This document shows, piece after piece, positions 33,785 through 42,506 of a stretch of DNA of 64,000 bases. A program made the translations under genes and the position numbers. The DNA comes from Rothia nasisuis. Lineage in GTDB: Bacteria; Actinomycetota; Actinomycetes; Actinomycetales; Micrococcaceae. Location of the stretch: positions 62,001-126,000 of the forward strand of contig NZ_CAKMSB010000005.1 of the NCBI RefSeq assembly GCF_928381405.1, read 5' to 3'. The number at the start of each line of letters is the position of its first letter. The stretch's first letter is position 1. Under the pieces are notes generated by a model, which worked only from the letters and a program-made list of their open reading frames with translations, was not told where the DNA came from and did not search any database.

Positions 33785-34594
33785 TTACTTAGCTTCTTCA
33801 GCGGGTGCTTCAGCCTTGGCAGCTTCGTGCTGTTCGAGCAGTTCGCGCTCCCACTCAGCCATGGGCTCTTCAGAAGCGTTAGCTGACTTGCCAGCCTTCT
33901 TGTTTTCGCGTTCCAGCAGGCCTTCGGCTACTGCGTCCGCGATGACGCGGGTGAGCAGGTTGACGGAGCGGATTGCGTCGTCGTTGCCGGGGATGGGGAA
34001 GGAAACTTCGTCGGGGTCGCAGTTGGTGTCGAGGATAGCAACTACGGGGATGCCGAGCTTCTGGGCTTCGTCAACAGCCAGGTGTTCCTTCTTGGTGTCA
34101 ACAACCCAGACCAGGGAGGGAGCCTTGGTCAGGTTACGGATACCACCGAGGGTCTTCTCAAGCTTCTCGTGCTCGCGACGCAGAAGCAGCAGTTCCTTCT
34201 TGGTGAACTGTGAGCCTGCGACGTCGTCAAAGTCAATCTGCTCAAGTTCCTTCATGCGGTCAATTCGCTTGGAAACGGTTGAGAAGTTGGTGAGCATACC
34301 ACCGAGCCAGCGGTGGTTGACGTAGGGCATGTTAACGCGGGTGGCCTGTTCAGCGATGGCTTCCTGAGCCTGCTTCTTGGTGCCAACGAACAGCACGGTG
34401 CCACCGTGGGCGACGGTTGCCTTAACAGCCTCGTAGGCCTGATCGATGAAGGCCAGTGACTGCTGCAGGTCGATGATGTAGATGCCGTTGCGCTCGGTGA
34501 GGATGAAGCGCTTCATCTTGGGGTTCCAGCGGCGGGTCTGATGACCGAAGTGGACACCTGAATCGAGAAGCTGGCGCATAGTTACGACGGGCAT
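33785..34594 (-). CDS. rpsB: 30S ribosomal protein S2
   Basis: Peripheral 30S protein needed for mRNA binding and recruitment of S1-like functions. 269 residues: [77 protein letters not shown] and [20 protein letters not shown] are all canonical. The C-terminal 40 residues are a Glu/Ala/Lys tail. ATG at 34594 has AAGGAGACGAC upstream. First gene of the rpsB-tsf-pyrH-frr-cdsA operon. Confidence 0.98.
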   Translation of the reverse strand: MPVVTMRQLLDSGVHFGHQTRRWNPKMKRFILTERNGIYIIDLQQSLAFIDQAYEAVKATVAHGGTVLFVGTKKQAQEAIAEQATRVNMPYVNHRWLGGMLTNFSTVSKRIDRMKELEQIDFDDVAGSQFTKKELLLLRREHEKLEKTLGGIRNLTKAPSLVWVVDTKKEHLAVDEAQKLGIPVVAILDTNCDPDEVSFPIPGNDDAIRSVNLLTRVIADAVAEGLLERENKKAGKSANASEEPMAEWERELLEQHEAAKAEAPAEEAK

Positions 34595-35095
34595 GTCGTC
34601 TCCTTATATAATGTGGTGCCGGGCGGGCCCCTGATTCCAGGCTAGCTCCGCCGCGCGCATAGTAGTTATCGGTTTACATGTGGAGCTTTGAGGTTGCCCT
34701 CGCTCCCCTGGTAGCGCTCAGACTTTTCCGCTGGAGTGGCGGTGTGTAGTCTCAGACCTTGACCGGCAGGTGCGCCGGACCGAAAGTTCCTTATCAGCTG
34801 GGTGCCAGCTACTTCGCGCTACGCGATGTCAGACCCTTGGAGTGGCACCTGCCCGCAAGCAGGTGGTGTACGTCAAGGAGGGGTTTCTATGTAAGAGGAT
34901 TCCCCATGCACCGATTCGGCCTATTTATGGGCACGAATCAGGGCAAACTGCAATCATCTACTATACAGCATGTTTGGCTCTTTAATCACCGGGATTTTGA
35001 GTCTTGTGGTGGCAGGTTTCCAGTGGTAAAAGTGGAGGTACTTCGCGGGAGCACCACCGATGGGTAAGGGGTGAGTGACGACCGGGAGGTTTCTC
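34595..35095. promoter_or_regulatory. 501-bp divergent intergenic region with multibranch RNA fold
   Basis: Lies between divergent rpsB and the M23 peptidase gene; no convincing gene. 34765-34773 (GGCAGGTGC) pairs with 34845-34853, enclosing AGCTGG-GTG-CCAGCT (34796-34810) and CGCG-CTA-CGCG (about 34814-34824), which looks like a small folded RNA about 170 bases upstream of rpsB. It could be an rpsB leader, or on the other strand part of the M23 leader. GATAACTACTATG on the minus strand near 34655-34670 may hold the -10 of rpsB. Confidence 0.5.
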
Positions 35096-35707
35096 GTGCC
35101 CTCTATACACACAGCAGCCCCTATGACGGTGCCCCGATGGGTGCCTATTTCCCTGCTACACACTGGCCTATGGTGGGGGTTGCTCTGCACTCTCATCTGC
35201 CTTTCCCTGAGCACCTCCCCCACCGCGGATGCGGTGAGTAGTTCTGCTCTGTGGAAGGCACCGGTTGGCCAGAACCTTGAGGTGCTCCGGCCCTTTGAGC
35301 AACCCGCGGCTAAGTGGTCTGCCGGGCACCGCGGCGTTGACCTTGCGCTGGAGGCGGGAGGGAGCGTTCTTGCACCTTATGAAGGTGAGGTAGTTTTTGC
35401 CGGAACCGTGGTGGATCGGCAGGTTATGACGGTGCAGCACCCGGATGGGCGGCTCTCGTCCTTTGAGCCGGTGACGGACCCGCTGCCGGTGGGTACACAC
35501 GTGGTAGCCGGGGATGTACTCGCCCACCTAGACCCTGCCGTGCAGCACTGTACCTCCGAGCACTGCCTGCACTGGGGCGTGCGCCAGCCTACCGGCGGGA
35601 GCACTGGTACAGCAGGAAAGGGGTTCGATTACATCAATCCCCTGCTCTTACTGGGGCTCGAAGGCCCGAGTGTGCTCCTACCTATTGGTGATGACTTTGC
35701 AGCTTAA
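35096..35707 (+). CDS. Secreted M23 (LytM-like) peptidase
   Basis: 203 residues from GTG 35096 (GGGAGG six bases upstream). A signal peptide or N-terminal anchor covers about 20-45 (LLHTGLWWGLLCTLICLSLS). The M23 fold shows HRGVDLALEAGGSVLAPYEG with the metal ligands His and Asp, and SEHCLHWGVRQPT with the second His pair, then a DYINPLLLLGL end. M23 enzymes cut peptidoglycan peptide bridges, though some are inactive regulators. The gene next to rpsB, divergent, is common in relatives. An alternative GTG start lies at 35075. Confidence 0.85.
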   Translation: MPSIHTAAPMTVPRWVPISLLHTGLWWGLLCTLICLSLSTSPTADAVSSSALWKAPVGQNLEVLRPFEQPAAKWSAGHRGVDLALEAGGSVLAPYEGEVVFAGTVVDRQVMTVQHPDGRLSSFEPVTDPLPVGTHVVAGDVLAHLDPAVQHCTSEHCLHWGVRQPTGGSTGTAGKGFDYINPLLLLGLEGPSVLLPIGDDFAA

Positions 35708-35771
35708 GCCCCGCAAACAAAAACACGGGGGTGCTCATGGGTAGCCCGCCCGGTTTACAGGGTAAGAAAAT

Positions 35772-35809
35772 AACCCCACCTCCCTAGTTTTAACCGGTGA
35801 GATGGGGTT
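35772..35809. terminator. Hairpin between M23 gene and tRNA-Ile2
   Basis: AACCCCA (35772-35778) pairs with TGGGGTT (35803-35809), with CACC/GGT pairing inside. On the minus strand it follows the tRNA by four bases and precedes ATTTTC; on the plus strand it is 65 bases after the M23 stop. Likely serves both. Confidence 0.7.
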
Positions 35810-35812
35810 TGC

Positions 35813-35889
<77 letters not shown>

Positions 35890-36021
35890 ACAGCACCAGC
35901 CTATCAACTGGCACTGTCTCTAAGAATACCCAAAAAGTAGGGGCCTACCAAACCCTCCTTCGATCCCGGAGAACCCGGGCGACAAAAGGGGCCGGGAACC
36001 TGCTAGTTCCACCGGTGCACC

Positions 36022-37230
36022 CTAGCGGCGTTCAGCCACAAAGCGGTCATACAGCTCATCAGAGCGGTAGAGCGATTCAAAGATTTGCCAAGTTTTACCT
36101 GCGGCATGACGTTCTACCATACGGTGTGAGTGCTCCCCCATAGCCCGCCGCTCATCCTCAGGCAGGCTCAATACATCAGTCAGGCGGGCCGCTAGCTGAT
36201 CGGTATCACCTGGTTCAAACAGGTAGCCGTTCTTGCCCTGCTCAACCAGGTGAGGCAGGGCCAGCGCGTCTGCTAGGACCACAGGCTTGGAGGCACTCAT
36301 AGCTTCAAGGGTCACCAGCGACTGCAGCTCAGCGGTTCCGGGCTGGCAGAACACGTCAGCGCGCAGGTACCCTTCACGGAGCTGTTCATCTGAAATGTAC
36401 CCCAGAAAATGCACACGGTCAGCCACGCCGCAGTCCTGTGCCTTGGTTTTCAGGTCGGCAAGAACTTCACCGGACCCGGCTATCTCGAGCACCGTGCGCT
36501 CACGCAAACTCTCGGGCAGTTTAGAAAAGCCCTCAATCAACACGTCAATATTTTTTTCAACGGCCAGTCGCCCTGCAAAGAAAATATTAAACTGCCCGGG
36601 TGTTTTCTCAATGTTCTCCCCGGGGGCCAGCTCGTAGTCAGAGGACTGGATTCCGTTCGACACCGGCATCACGGGGCGGCTGAATTTACCTGCGACTTCC
36701 ATGGTGTCAGCCCCAATCTGTGTAGGTGTAGTGACCACAGCAGCCCGAGACAGCACCCTGCGCATATCGCCCCAGGAGGCCCTGACAATGAGATCATTGC
36801 CTCTCTTGCCGAAGGGAAGAAAGGGGGTGATGTTTTCGGGCATCACGTGGTTAGTCGCCACCACGCGCACCCCCCGCTTGCGCCCTACTCGAGCCAGCAC
36901 GCGCCCTACAATCCAGTGGCACTGAATATGAATCACGTCCGGCTGAATTTCTTGTACCAGCCGGTCAGCCTCGGCATAAATCTCCCACGGAAAATTCAGG
37001 CGCATATAAGGGTGGGTAATAACCCTGTGCGAGCGCATACGGTGTTCAATGATGCCGTCGCGCTCCTGCCTGCTGGTCACGCCTCTCTCTTGTTTGGGTG
37101 CCATGACGTGCACGGTGTGCCCGCGCTCCACTAGCGCGTGGGCCAGTCGCGACGAAAATTGGGCCGCTCCGTTGATGTCTGGCGGGTAGGTGTCTGCGCC
37201 AATCAGTACGGTCATGAGCTGGTTGGCCAT
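36022..37230 (-). CDS. GT4 family glycosyltransferase
   Basis: 402 residues with the GT-B fold of family 4. The N-terminal domain starts VLIGADTYPPDINGAAQFSS, with the glycine-rich acceptor loop, and continues IQPDVIHIQCHWIVGRVL. The C-terminal donor domain shows FNIFFAGRLAVEKNIDVLIE and the EX7E region PGTAELQSLVTLEAMSASKP. It resembles PimB-like mannosyltransferases of actinobacteria, which build glycolipids from GDP-mannose; donor and acceptor cannot be fixed here. Start at ATG 37230 (AAAGGGG upstream); ATG 37215 also possible. Monocistronic. Confidence 0.88.
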   Translation of the reverse strand: MANQLMTVLIGADTYPPDINGAAQFSSRLAHALVERGHTVHVMAPKQERGVTSRQERDGIIEHRMRSHRVITHPYMRLNFPWEIYAEADRLVQEIQPDVIHIQCHWIVGRVLARVGRKRGVRVVATNHVMPENITPFLPFGKRGNDLIVRASWGDMRRVLSRAAVVTTPTQIGADTMEVAGKFSRPVMPVSNGIQSSDYELAPGENIEKTPGQFNIFFAGRLAVEKNIDVLIEGFSKLPESLRERTVLEIAGSGEVLADLKTKAQDCGVADRVHFLGYISDEQLREGYLRADVFCQPGTAELQSLVTLEAMSASKPVVLADALALPHLVEQGKNGYLFEPGDTDQLAARLTDVLSLPEDERRAMGEHSHRMVERHAAGKTWQIFESLYRSDELYDRFVAERR

Positions 37231-37365
37231 GCGGCCCCTTTCAGTGGTCAATCTCTTATGGGTGTCACACTGACCTTACAGCATGCCCTGCGGGAGCGCA
37301 TCAGCCTACGGTCTGAACTGACGCAACCGGTGGCGTCCTTGCACACAGTGCCTTTGCATAAGAAA

Positions 37366-37394
37366 AGCCCGCCCCGGTGGTACCGGGGCGGGCT
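37366..37394 (-). terminator. Terminator after the holin-X gene
   Basis: 13-bp stem AGCCCGCCCCGGT with a 3-base loop, followed on the minus strand by TTTTC. It is itself bracketed by an inverted pair of AAGGACGC octamers (37333-37340 and 37401-37408). Confidence 0.9.
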
Positions 37395-37433
37395 GATTTC
37401 AAGGACGCTGGTGCCCTGTGGGGCTTTCGAGTT

Positions 37434-38300
37434 CTACTTGCGGCGGGTGATGAGCTTGCCGAGGAAGATTACAAATGCACCAAGCGAGGCCAGCAGGGCC
37501 GCAAAAGACTTCCAGCGGGCCTGCAGGGTCTCTGGGTTGCTTGCGTTAGCGGCGAGCTGCTTGCTGCCGTCTGCCGCAGTTGCGGGAGCGTTCTTAACGC
37601 TATTCTTGGCGTTGGTAACCAGCCCTTGCGCACCTGCCTGGACTTCGCGGGTGTAGGCATCAAGGTCGTCGCGCAAAGTCTTGAGGTGCTCGCGGCGCTG
37701 CTTGGTTCGCTGCAGTAGCTGTTCCTTGTTAGCCGGCGGTACAGCAGGCTCCTGCTGCTCGCCGCCGTCCTTCTGCTCCGCAGCTTTTTCGGCTTTCTTG
37801 GCCTCGGCTTTTTCTGCCTGCTCACGCTTGAGGCGCTTGGAGGTCATAGCTGATCCTTCCTTCAAAACGCCAAGGTCGTAGAGCACACCAAAGATTGCTG
37901 ACTCGGGTTTGAAGGGGAGCTGGGCCTTAATCATCTTGAAGCCCACGAGGCCAGTGATAGCGGCTAGTATGAGGAAGAGTACAACCAGCACTAGAGCAGC
38001 AGCCCAGTTGGGCATGAGGGCTGACAGGCCTACGTAGGCCAGAATCGTCAGTGCGATGGCCATCAAGAGAGCGAAGACTGCGGCTACAGCCGCAACGGCT
38101 GCACCCTTGCCGAGAGCGATGCCCTTCTCTTTGACCTCGAACTTGGCGATCTGGATTTCGTCTTTGAGCTGCTTAGGGGCAAGCTTGGTAAGGACTCGAC
38201 CGGCATCAGCCGCGTTGGTCACGCTAGCTTTGATGTTGGTGAAGCCAGCGCGCAGACCCTGGGCGCGGCGGGAGCCGTGCAGGCCGTTCGGAGTGGTCAT
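37434..38300 (-). CDS. Holin-X (DUF1469) family membrane protein
   Basis: 288 residues. Residues 25-60 are amphipathic (VLTKLAPKQLKDEIQIAKFE), then two adjacent membrane helices (AAVAAVFALLMAIALTILAY; AALVLVVLFLILAAITGLVG) typical of the actinobacterial holin-X superfamily III group, which despite its name is chromosomal and of unknown role. A long Lys/Glu/Ala coiled segment (about 155-215) and a last helix at the C-terminus (SFAALLASLGAFVIFLGKLI) followed by RRK make it longer than most. Monocistronic. Confidence 0.82.
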   Translation of the reverse strand: MTTPNGLHGSRRAQGLRAGFTNIKASVTNAADAGRVLTKLAPKQLKDEIQIAKFEVKEKGIALGKGAAVAAVAAVFALLMAIALTILAYVGLSALMPNWAAALVLVVLFLILAAITGLVGFKMIKAQLPFKPESAIFGVLYDLGVLKEGSAMTSKRLKREQAEKAEAKKAEKAAEQKDGGEQQEPAVPPANKEQLLQRTKQRREHLKTLRDDLDAYTREVQAGAQGLVTNAKNSVKNAPATAADGSKQLAANASNPETLQARWKSFAALLASLGAFVIFLGKLITRRK

Positions 38301-38420
38301 GTGCCACCTCTCTCTTTGTCAATAAGCGTGCTTGCGTATTACGTATACCAACTTATAAGTCTACCGGCTTTTAGGGGCTTGTGGCGACTGCGCCCCGTTT
38401 TGTGATGCGATTATTGGTTC

Positions 38421-39716
38421 TTAGTCTTGCGCTGTTTCGAGATGGGCCAGTGCAACCGCAAGATGCATTCGGACGCCGGTGATGAGGGCTTCATCATTAG
38501 CGTAGAAACGCGGTGAGTGATTGGGAGCAAAACCGCGTCCGCCGTCAACAGGTTCTGGCATTGCACCCGAGCCGAACTTCACGTCCTGCACACCGAGCAG
38601 GGCATACATACCGGTGTACCGGTTAATGAACTCAGAGACGTCATCGTACCCCAGCGACGCTGGCGCTGCAAAGACCTGATCCGGGTCTGCCGCTGCGCTT
38701 TCCAAAGCAGGGCGCAAGACTTCGACCGTTTCAGGCGCGTTAACCACAGCCGGAATTTGCTGCAAAAACTCAACGTTAGCTGTACAGTCATAGGCTTCTG
38801 CGATGTGGGTAGCTGTACGGGAAATCTTAGTGTTGACGGCGTCCATCAGTCCGTCTTTGAGACAGCGCACAGTGCCCCAGAGGGTTACCTTTTCGCCGAT
38901 GATGTTGAAACGCCCCTGATCTTCAACATGTCCAATGGAAATAGTAAACGCGTCTTTAGCATCTATCTGCCGGTAGATTTGCCCCATGGCACTGATGATG
39001 TCCGCAGCCGCTGGCATCGGATCTCGTCCCGCCCACGGCGATGAACCGTGCACCTGCTCACCGCACACAGTTATCTTGACCATTTCAGATGAAGCGTGCT
39101 GCACACCCGAGGACCAACCCACATAGCCACTTGGTGCAGGAATCACATGCATCCCAAAGGCCAGAGTTGGCTGGGGGTCAAGTGAGTCAAAGGCCGCATC
39201 CGTTAGCATGTAGGCAGCGCCGCCCTCTTCTTCCACCGGGGCGCCCTCTTCAGCTGGCTGGAAGACGAAGAAGATGGTTCCGGCGAGTTCCTCCCGATGC
39301 TCTGTGAAAGCACGCGCTGCGCCCAACAGCATGGCGACGTGGCAGTCGTGGCCACAGGCATGGGCAACGGGGAAGGGACCACCGGGGTATTTTTCATCTA
39401 CTGCTTCAGAGGCATAGGGCAGATCGGTTTCTTCTTTGACGGGCAGGCCGTCCATGTCCGCCCGTAATAGAACGGCCTTTTCGGAGGGGGCGCCCCCTCG
39501 CAGGGTGGCGATGATTCCGGTTCCGCCGATGTTCTGTTGTATGTCAGTATCTGCGAAGCCCATATCCTTGAGGCGTTCAACAATGTAAGCCGCTGTTTTG
39601 GTCTCGCGGTTTGAAAGTTCTGGGTGCTGGTGAAGGTGGTGACGCCAGGTGATGGCGTCTTTTTCGTTTCGAGCGGCGGTGGCGTAGAGGTCGTTTAGAA
39701 GTTGCTGGTCAGACAT
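38421..39716 (-). CDS. M20 family amidohydrolase
   Basis: 431-residue zinc hydrolase of the M20D group (hippurate, N-acyl amino acid or IAA-conjugate hydrolases). Metal ligands and catalytic residues are visible: LLRADMDGLPVKEETDLPY, HACGHDCHVAMLLGAARAF, FVFQPAEEGAPVEEEGG, and a C-terminal His in GGRGFAPNHSPRFYANDEAL. The lid/dimerisation domain spans about 195-310. Likely cytosolic, recycling acylated amino acids or peptides. Alone in its transcription unit. Confidence 0.92.
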   Translation of the reverse strand: MSDQQLLNDLYATAARNEKDAITWRHHLHQHPELSNRETKTAAYIVERLKDMGFADTDIQQNIGGTGIIATLRGGAPSEKAVLLRADMDGLPVKEETDLPYASEAVDEKYPGGPFPVAHACGHDCHVAMLLGAARAFTEHREELAGTIFFVFQPAEEGAPVEEEGGAAYMLTDAAFDSLDPQPTLAFGMHVIPAPSGYVGWSSGVQHASSEMVKITVCGEQVHGSSPWAGRDPMPAAADIISAMGQIYRQIDAKDAFTISIGHVEDQGRFNIIGEKVTLWGTVRCLKDGLMDAVNTKISRTATHIAEAYDCTANVEFLQQIPAVVNAPETVEVLRPALESAAADPDQVFAAPASLGYDDVSEFINRYTGMYALLGVQDVKFGSGAMPEPVDGGRGFAPNHSPRFYANDEALITGVRMHLAVALAHLETAQD

Positions 39717-40126
39717 TTTCTATTCCTTCATCTATGAACTATGGAACAGTTCACATGCTACACCCCTTCAGGCAAAGCCACCACCCTTAGTGAACAGAAG
39801 ACAAGACTTCAGCAAGTGTGGCGCTGATTCCCAGATGTGACAGTGGCGCCGCCACATATGGAGAGCGTAAGCATACAAAAAGCCCGGCCATAAGACCGGG
39901 CCGTTTATTTGCTCCCCCGATGAGCCAGCGGGTCACCGCGCGTGGTGACGCAAGAGCTGGCGAATAACAAAGGCGTGAGCGGAGCGAGCTCATCAATGAC
40001 TCGAACCAGATGAGGTGAACTTTTCCGAGCGCGCGAGGAAATAATAAAGTTCAGCGAATCCTGAGCGAAGCGAGGGGTTGCTGGTTAGATACGGAAAGAC
40101 CCGGTCTGATGACCGGGTTTTGTGTG
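39717..40126. other. 410-bp intergenic region with hairpins and repeat copy B
   Basis: No gene seen. Contains a hairpin GCCCGG...CCGGGC near 39882-39901 followed by TGCTCCCCCGA (39910-39920), an exact 11-base match to the 3' end region of tRNA-Asn further right. Then come GGAGCGAGCTC and GAGCGAAGCGAG repeats, and at 40017-40052 a hairpin with 7-bp arms (GAACTTT/AAAGTTC) whose loop matches the one at 31891-31928. On the minus strand this all lies after tRNA-Asn. Confidence 0.6.
40098..40121 (-). terminator. Terminator of tRNA-Asn
   Basis: AACCCGGTC-ATCA-GACCGGGTC on the minus strand, about 8 paired bases with a 4-base loop, followed by TTTCC, starting a few bases after the tRNA. Confidence 0.8.
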
Positions 40127-40199
40127 CTCCCCCGACTGGACTCGAACCAGTAACCCTTCGATTAACAGTCGAATGCTCTGCCAATTGAGCTACGGGGGA
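40127..40199 (-). tRNA. tRNA-Asn (GUU)
   Basis: 73 bases, CCA not encoded. Acceptor TCCCCCG/CGGGGGA with discriminator G, D-stem GCTC/GAGC, anticodon stem TTCGA/TCGAA with loop CTGTTAA (GTT), T-stem ACTGG/CCAGT. All four arms pair perfectly. Sole tRNA in this transcript, downstream of dnaG on the same strand. Confidence 0.95.
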
Positions 40200-40306
40200 A
40201 TATTGTTCACGGTGATGGCACCGTTACAACGAGTTATAACTCTACCCTTGGTTGTAGGTGGGCGCAAATTGAGTCTAAGTTAGCTCAGTCACATTGCGTG
40301 CCTGTT

Positions 40307-42208
40307 CTAGTCTTGCCCTTGCATAAGTGTGCGCCGGTGGTGTTCGAGGGTGAGGAGTTCTTGCTGGATGTTGCGGTAGGCGGCGGTGTCGGTGAGGGGG
40401 TTGATGCGTTGAAGTTGCATGAGCAGGTTGGATTTTTGCCGTGTAACTTCCTGTTCGAACAGTCGGTTGAGAATGTCGCGTACGTATCGTTGAAGCTGTT
40501 CTTCGGTGCGGGCCGGTATGGGCGCTACGGTTAGTTCTGCCAGTAGCCCGTGGACGGGTTCGGGCGTGTGTGCACGCACTGTGTTGACCCAGGTGGCGCC
40601 CGCGGTGGGGGCTATTGAAGCAGCTGCCCCGACGATGCCCTGCGCGATTCCGCTGTGAGCACCGTAGCGGTAGTGCACGGTGGCTAGCTGTTGCCACTGG
40701 TCAACCGAGAGGTATTGCGGGTATTGCAGCACAATTTCGAGGGCTTCACGTTCGGTGCGGGCTGCGGGGTCGCGCAGGTCTGGGGTTTCATAGGGGTCTG
40801 GTTCGGGAGCGCTGACGGTTGCTTCTGCGGCACGGGCGGCGCGTTCGGCTTCTGCTGCTTCTTGCTTTTGGGTGGCTGTCATACGGGGGTGGGCGGCGGC
40901 AGCGCTCACAGCTCTTTGCACTTCTGCGGCATCGAGACCCAGTTGCCCGGCAACCTGCCGTACATAGGCTGGGCGTAGGGCGGCGTCCTTGATTCCAGCG
41001 ATAATGGGGGCGATAGCGCGCATACCGCGCACTCGCCCTTCAAGGGTGGTGAGGTCGTAGCCTGCGAGGGTAGCGTCGATAGCAAATTCGAAGAGCGGAC
41101 GCCGGGAGGCGATGAGTGAGCGCACGGCAGCGTCACCTCGGGTTAGGCGTAGATCGCAGGGGTCCATGCCGTCCTTAGCGACGGCTACGAAGGTTTGGGC
41201 GACGAAACGCTGGTCTTCGGCGAAGGCAGCCAGGGCTGCTTTTTGGCCTGCGGCGTCACCGTCGAAGGTGAAGATGACTTCGCCGCCGGTACCGTCATCA
41301 GAGATGAGGCGGCGCACGATTTTGATGTGGTCGGTACCGAAAGCGGTGCCGCAGGTGGCTACTGCGGTGTCGATACCGGCCAGGTGGGCAGCCATCACGT
41401 CGGTGTAGCCCTCGACCACCACGATCTGCTTCTTTTTGGAAACCGGTCGTTTGGCTAGGTCAAGGCCGTAGAGAACCTGGGATTTCTTGTAGAGGGTGGT
41501 CTCTGGAGTGTTCAGGTACTTGGGCCCCTGGTCGTCATCGAAGAGGCGGCGGGCACCAAAGCCGATAGTCTCTCCTGTGATATTGCGGATAGGCCAGATG
41601 ATGCGGCCGCGGAAGCGATCGTAAAGACCGCGCTGCCCTTCAGAGAACATACCGGTCTCGCGTAGCTCCTCGGTGGTGAAGCCTTTATTCATCAGATACT
41701 TGAGCAGATTATCCCAGCCGCGTGGGGCGAAGCCGACCCCAAATTTTTGGGTAGCGGCCGGGTCAAAGCCGCGAGCACCCAGAAACTTCTGGGCCTGCAC
41801 AGCGGCGGGGGTGTATAGGTTCTTCTGAAAGAACTCGGTAGCGATTTTGTGAGCATCAAGAAGACGCTGACGGCGTCCCACTTCTTCGCGGCTCATGCCA
41901 GAGCCCTGCTCGTAGTGTAGCTCGTATCCTATGCGGGCCGCTAACTTTTCAACTGTTTCAGTGAAGGAGGTGTGATCCATCTCCATGAGGAAGCTGATGA
42001 CGTCACCGGATTCGCCGCAACCGAAACAGTGGTAGGTGCCCATTTGGGGGCGCACGTGGAAGCTCGGAGTGCGCTCGTCGTGGAAGGGGCACAGGCCCTT
42101 GAAAGAGCCAATACCAGCGGATTTAAGGGTCACATACCCTTCGACGATTTCGCGTATATCGGTGCGGGAGCGCACCTCGTCGATATCTTCTCGTTTGATT
42201 AAGCCTGC
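40307..42208 (-). CDS. dnaG: DNA primase DnaG
   Basis: Makes RNA primers for replication. 633 residues: N-terminal zinc ribbon with GLCPFHDERTPSFHV and YHCFGCGESGD (CHC2 type), the RNA-polymerase core with ERGLYDRFRGRIIWPI-like QRGLYDRFRGRIIWPIRNI, and TOPRIM motifs VVVEGYTDVMA and IFTFDGDAAGQKAA; the C-terminal helicase-binding domain is about 480-633. I prefer GTG 42208, giving MAGLIKREDIDEVRSRTDIR as in relatives; a TTG ten codons earlier is open. Third gene after dgt and a small membrane protein. Confidence 0.96.
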   Translation of the reverse strand, partial: AGLIKREDIDEVRSRTDIREIVEGYVTLKSAGIGSFKGLCPFHDERTPSFHVRPQMGTYHCFGCGESGDVISFLMEMDHTSFTETVEKLAARIGYELHYEQGSGMSREEVGRRQRLLDAHKIATEFFQKNLYTPAAVQAQKFLGARGFDPAATQKFGVGFAPRGWDNLLKYLMNKGFTTEELRETGMFSEGQRGLYDRFRGRIIWPIRNITGETIGFGARRLFDDDQGPKYLNTPETTLYKKSQVLYGLDLAKRPVSKKKQIVVVEGYTDVMAAHLAGIDTAVATCGTAFGTDHIKIVRRLISDDGTGGEVIFTFDGDAAGQKAALAAFAEDQRFVAQTFVAVAKDGMDPCDLRLTRGDAAVRSLIASRRPLFEFAIDATLAGYDLTTLEGRVRGMRAIAPIIAGIKDAALRPAYVRQVAGQLGLDAAEVQRAVSAAAAHPRMTATQKQEAAEAERAARAAEATVSAPEPDPYETPDLRDPAARTEREALEIVLQYPQYLSVDQWQQLATVHYRYGAHSGIAQGIVGAAASIAPTAGATWVNTVRAHTPEPVHGLLAELTVAPIPARTEEQLQRYVRDILNRLFEQEVTRQKSNLLMQLQRINPLTDTAAYRNIQQELLTLEHHRRTLMQGQD

Positions 42209-42280
42209 CACGGGTTCAATTCTAGTCGGGGGCGTCAAGCCGGAGCTAAGTGGTTTTTAGGGTCTATGGGCGCTGAGCAT

Positions 42281-42481
42281 TTAGCTGTAGTCGTCGTCGA
42301 GCGGCCCCGGCCGGGTACGGCCCAGCCCAAACGATTCCGGGGAGAGCGCAATCAGCAGGGTCACAATAAAAGAGCCCACGCCAACAATCCAGAGGCCGGT
42401 AAGCGATCCGGCTAACAGGCCGATGAGTAAGCTGGCGAGAGCCGCCGTCAAGATTTGTTGAAAGGGTTTTTTGTATCTCAT
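42281..42481 (-). CDS. Small two-helix membrane protein
   Basis: 66 residues from ATG 42481, with AGGAGA six bases upstream. Basic N-terminus (MRYKKPFQQ), two hydrophobic stretches (ILTAALASLLIGLLAGSLTG; VGVGSFIVTLLIALS) and an acidic tail (RPGPLDDDYS). No family recognised. It sits 25 bases after dgt and 72 bases before dnaG, so it is almost surely part of that transcript. Confidence 0.75.
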   Translation of the reverse strand: MRYKKPFQQILTAALASLLIGLLAGSLTGLWIVGVGSFIVTLLIALSPESFGLGRTRPGPLDDDYS

Positions 42482-42506
42482 GTGTTGTCTCCTGAGTCTT
42501 GTGGCG

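Noticed and set aside
36409-37134. 241-codon plus-strand frame
   Set aside because: Lies wholly antisense to the GT4 glycosyltransferase, with no recognisable domain.
37434-38300. Prophage indicated by the holin-family gene
   Set aside because: The holin-X/DUF1469 group is chromosomal in actinobacteria and no phage genes are near it.
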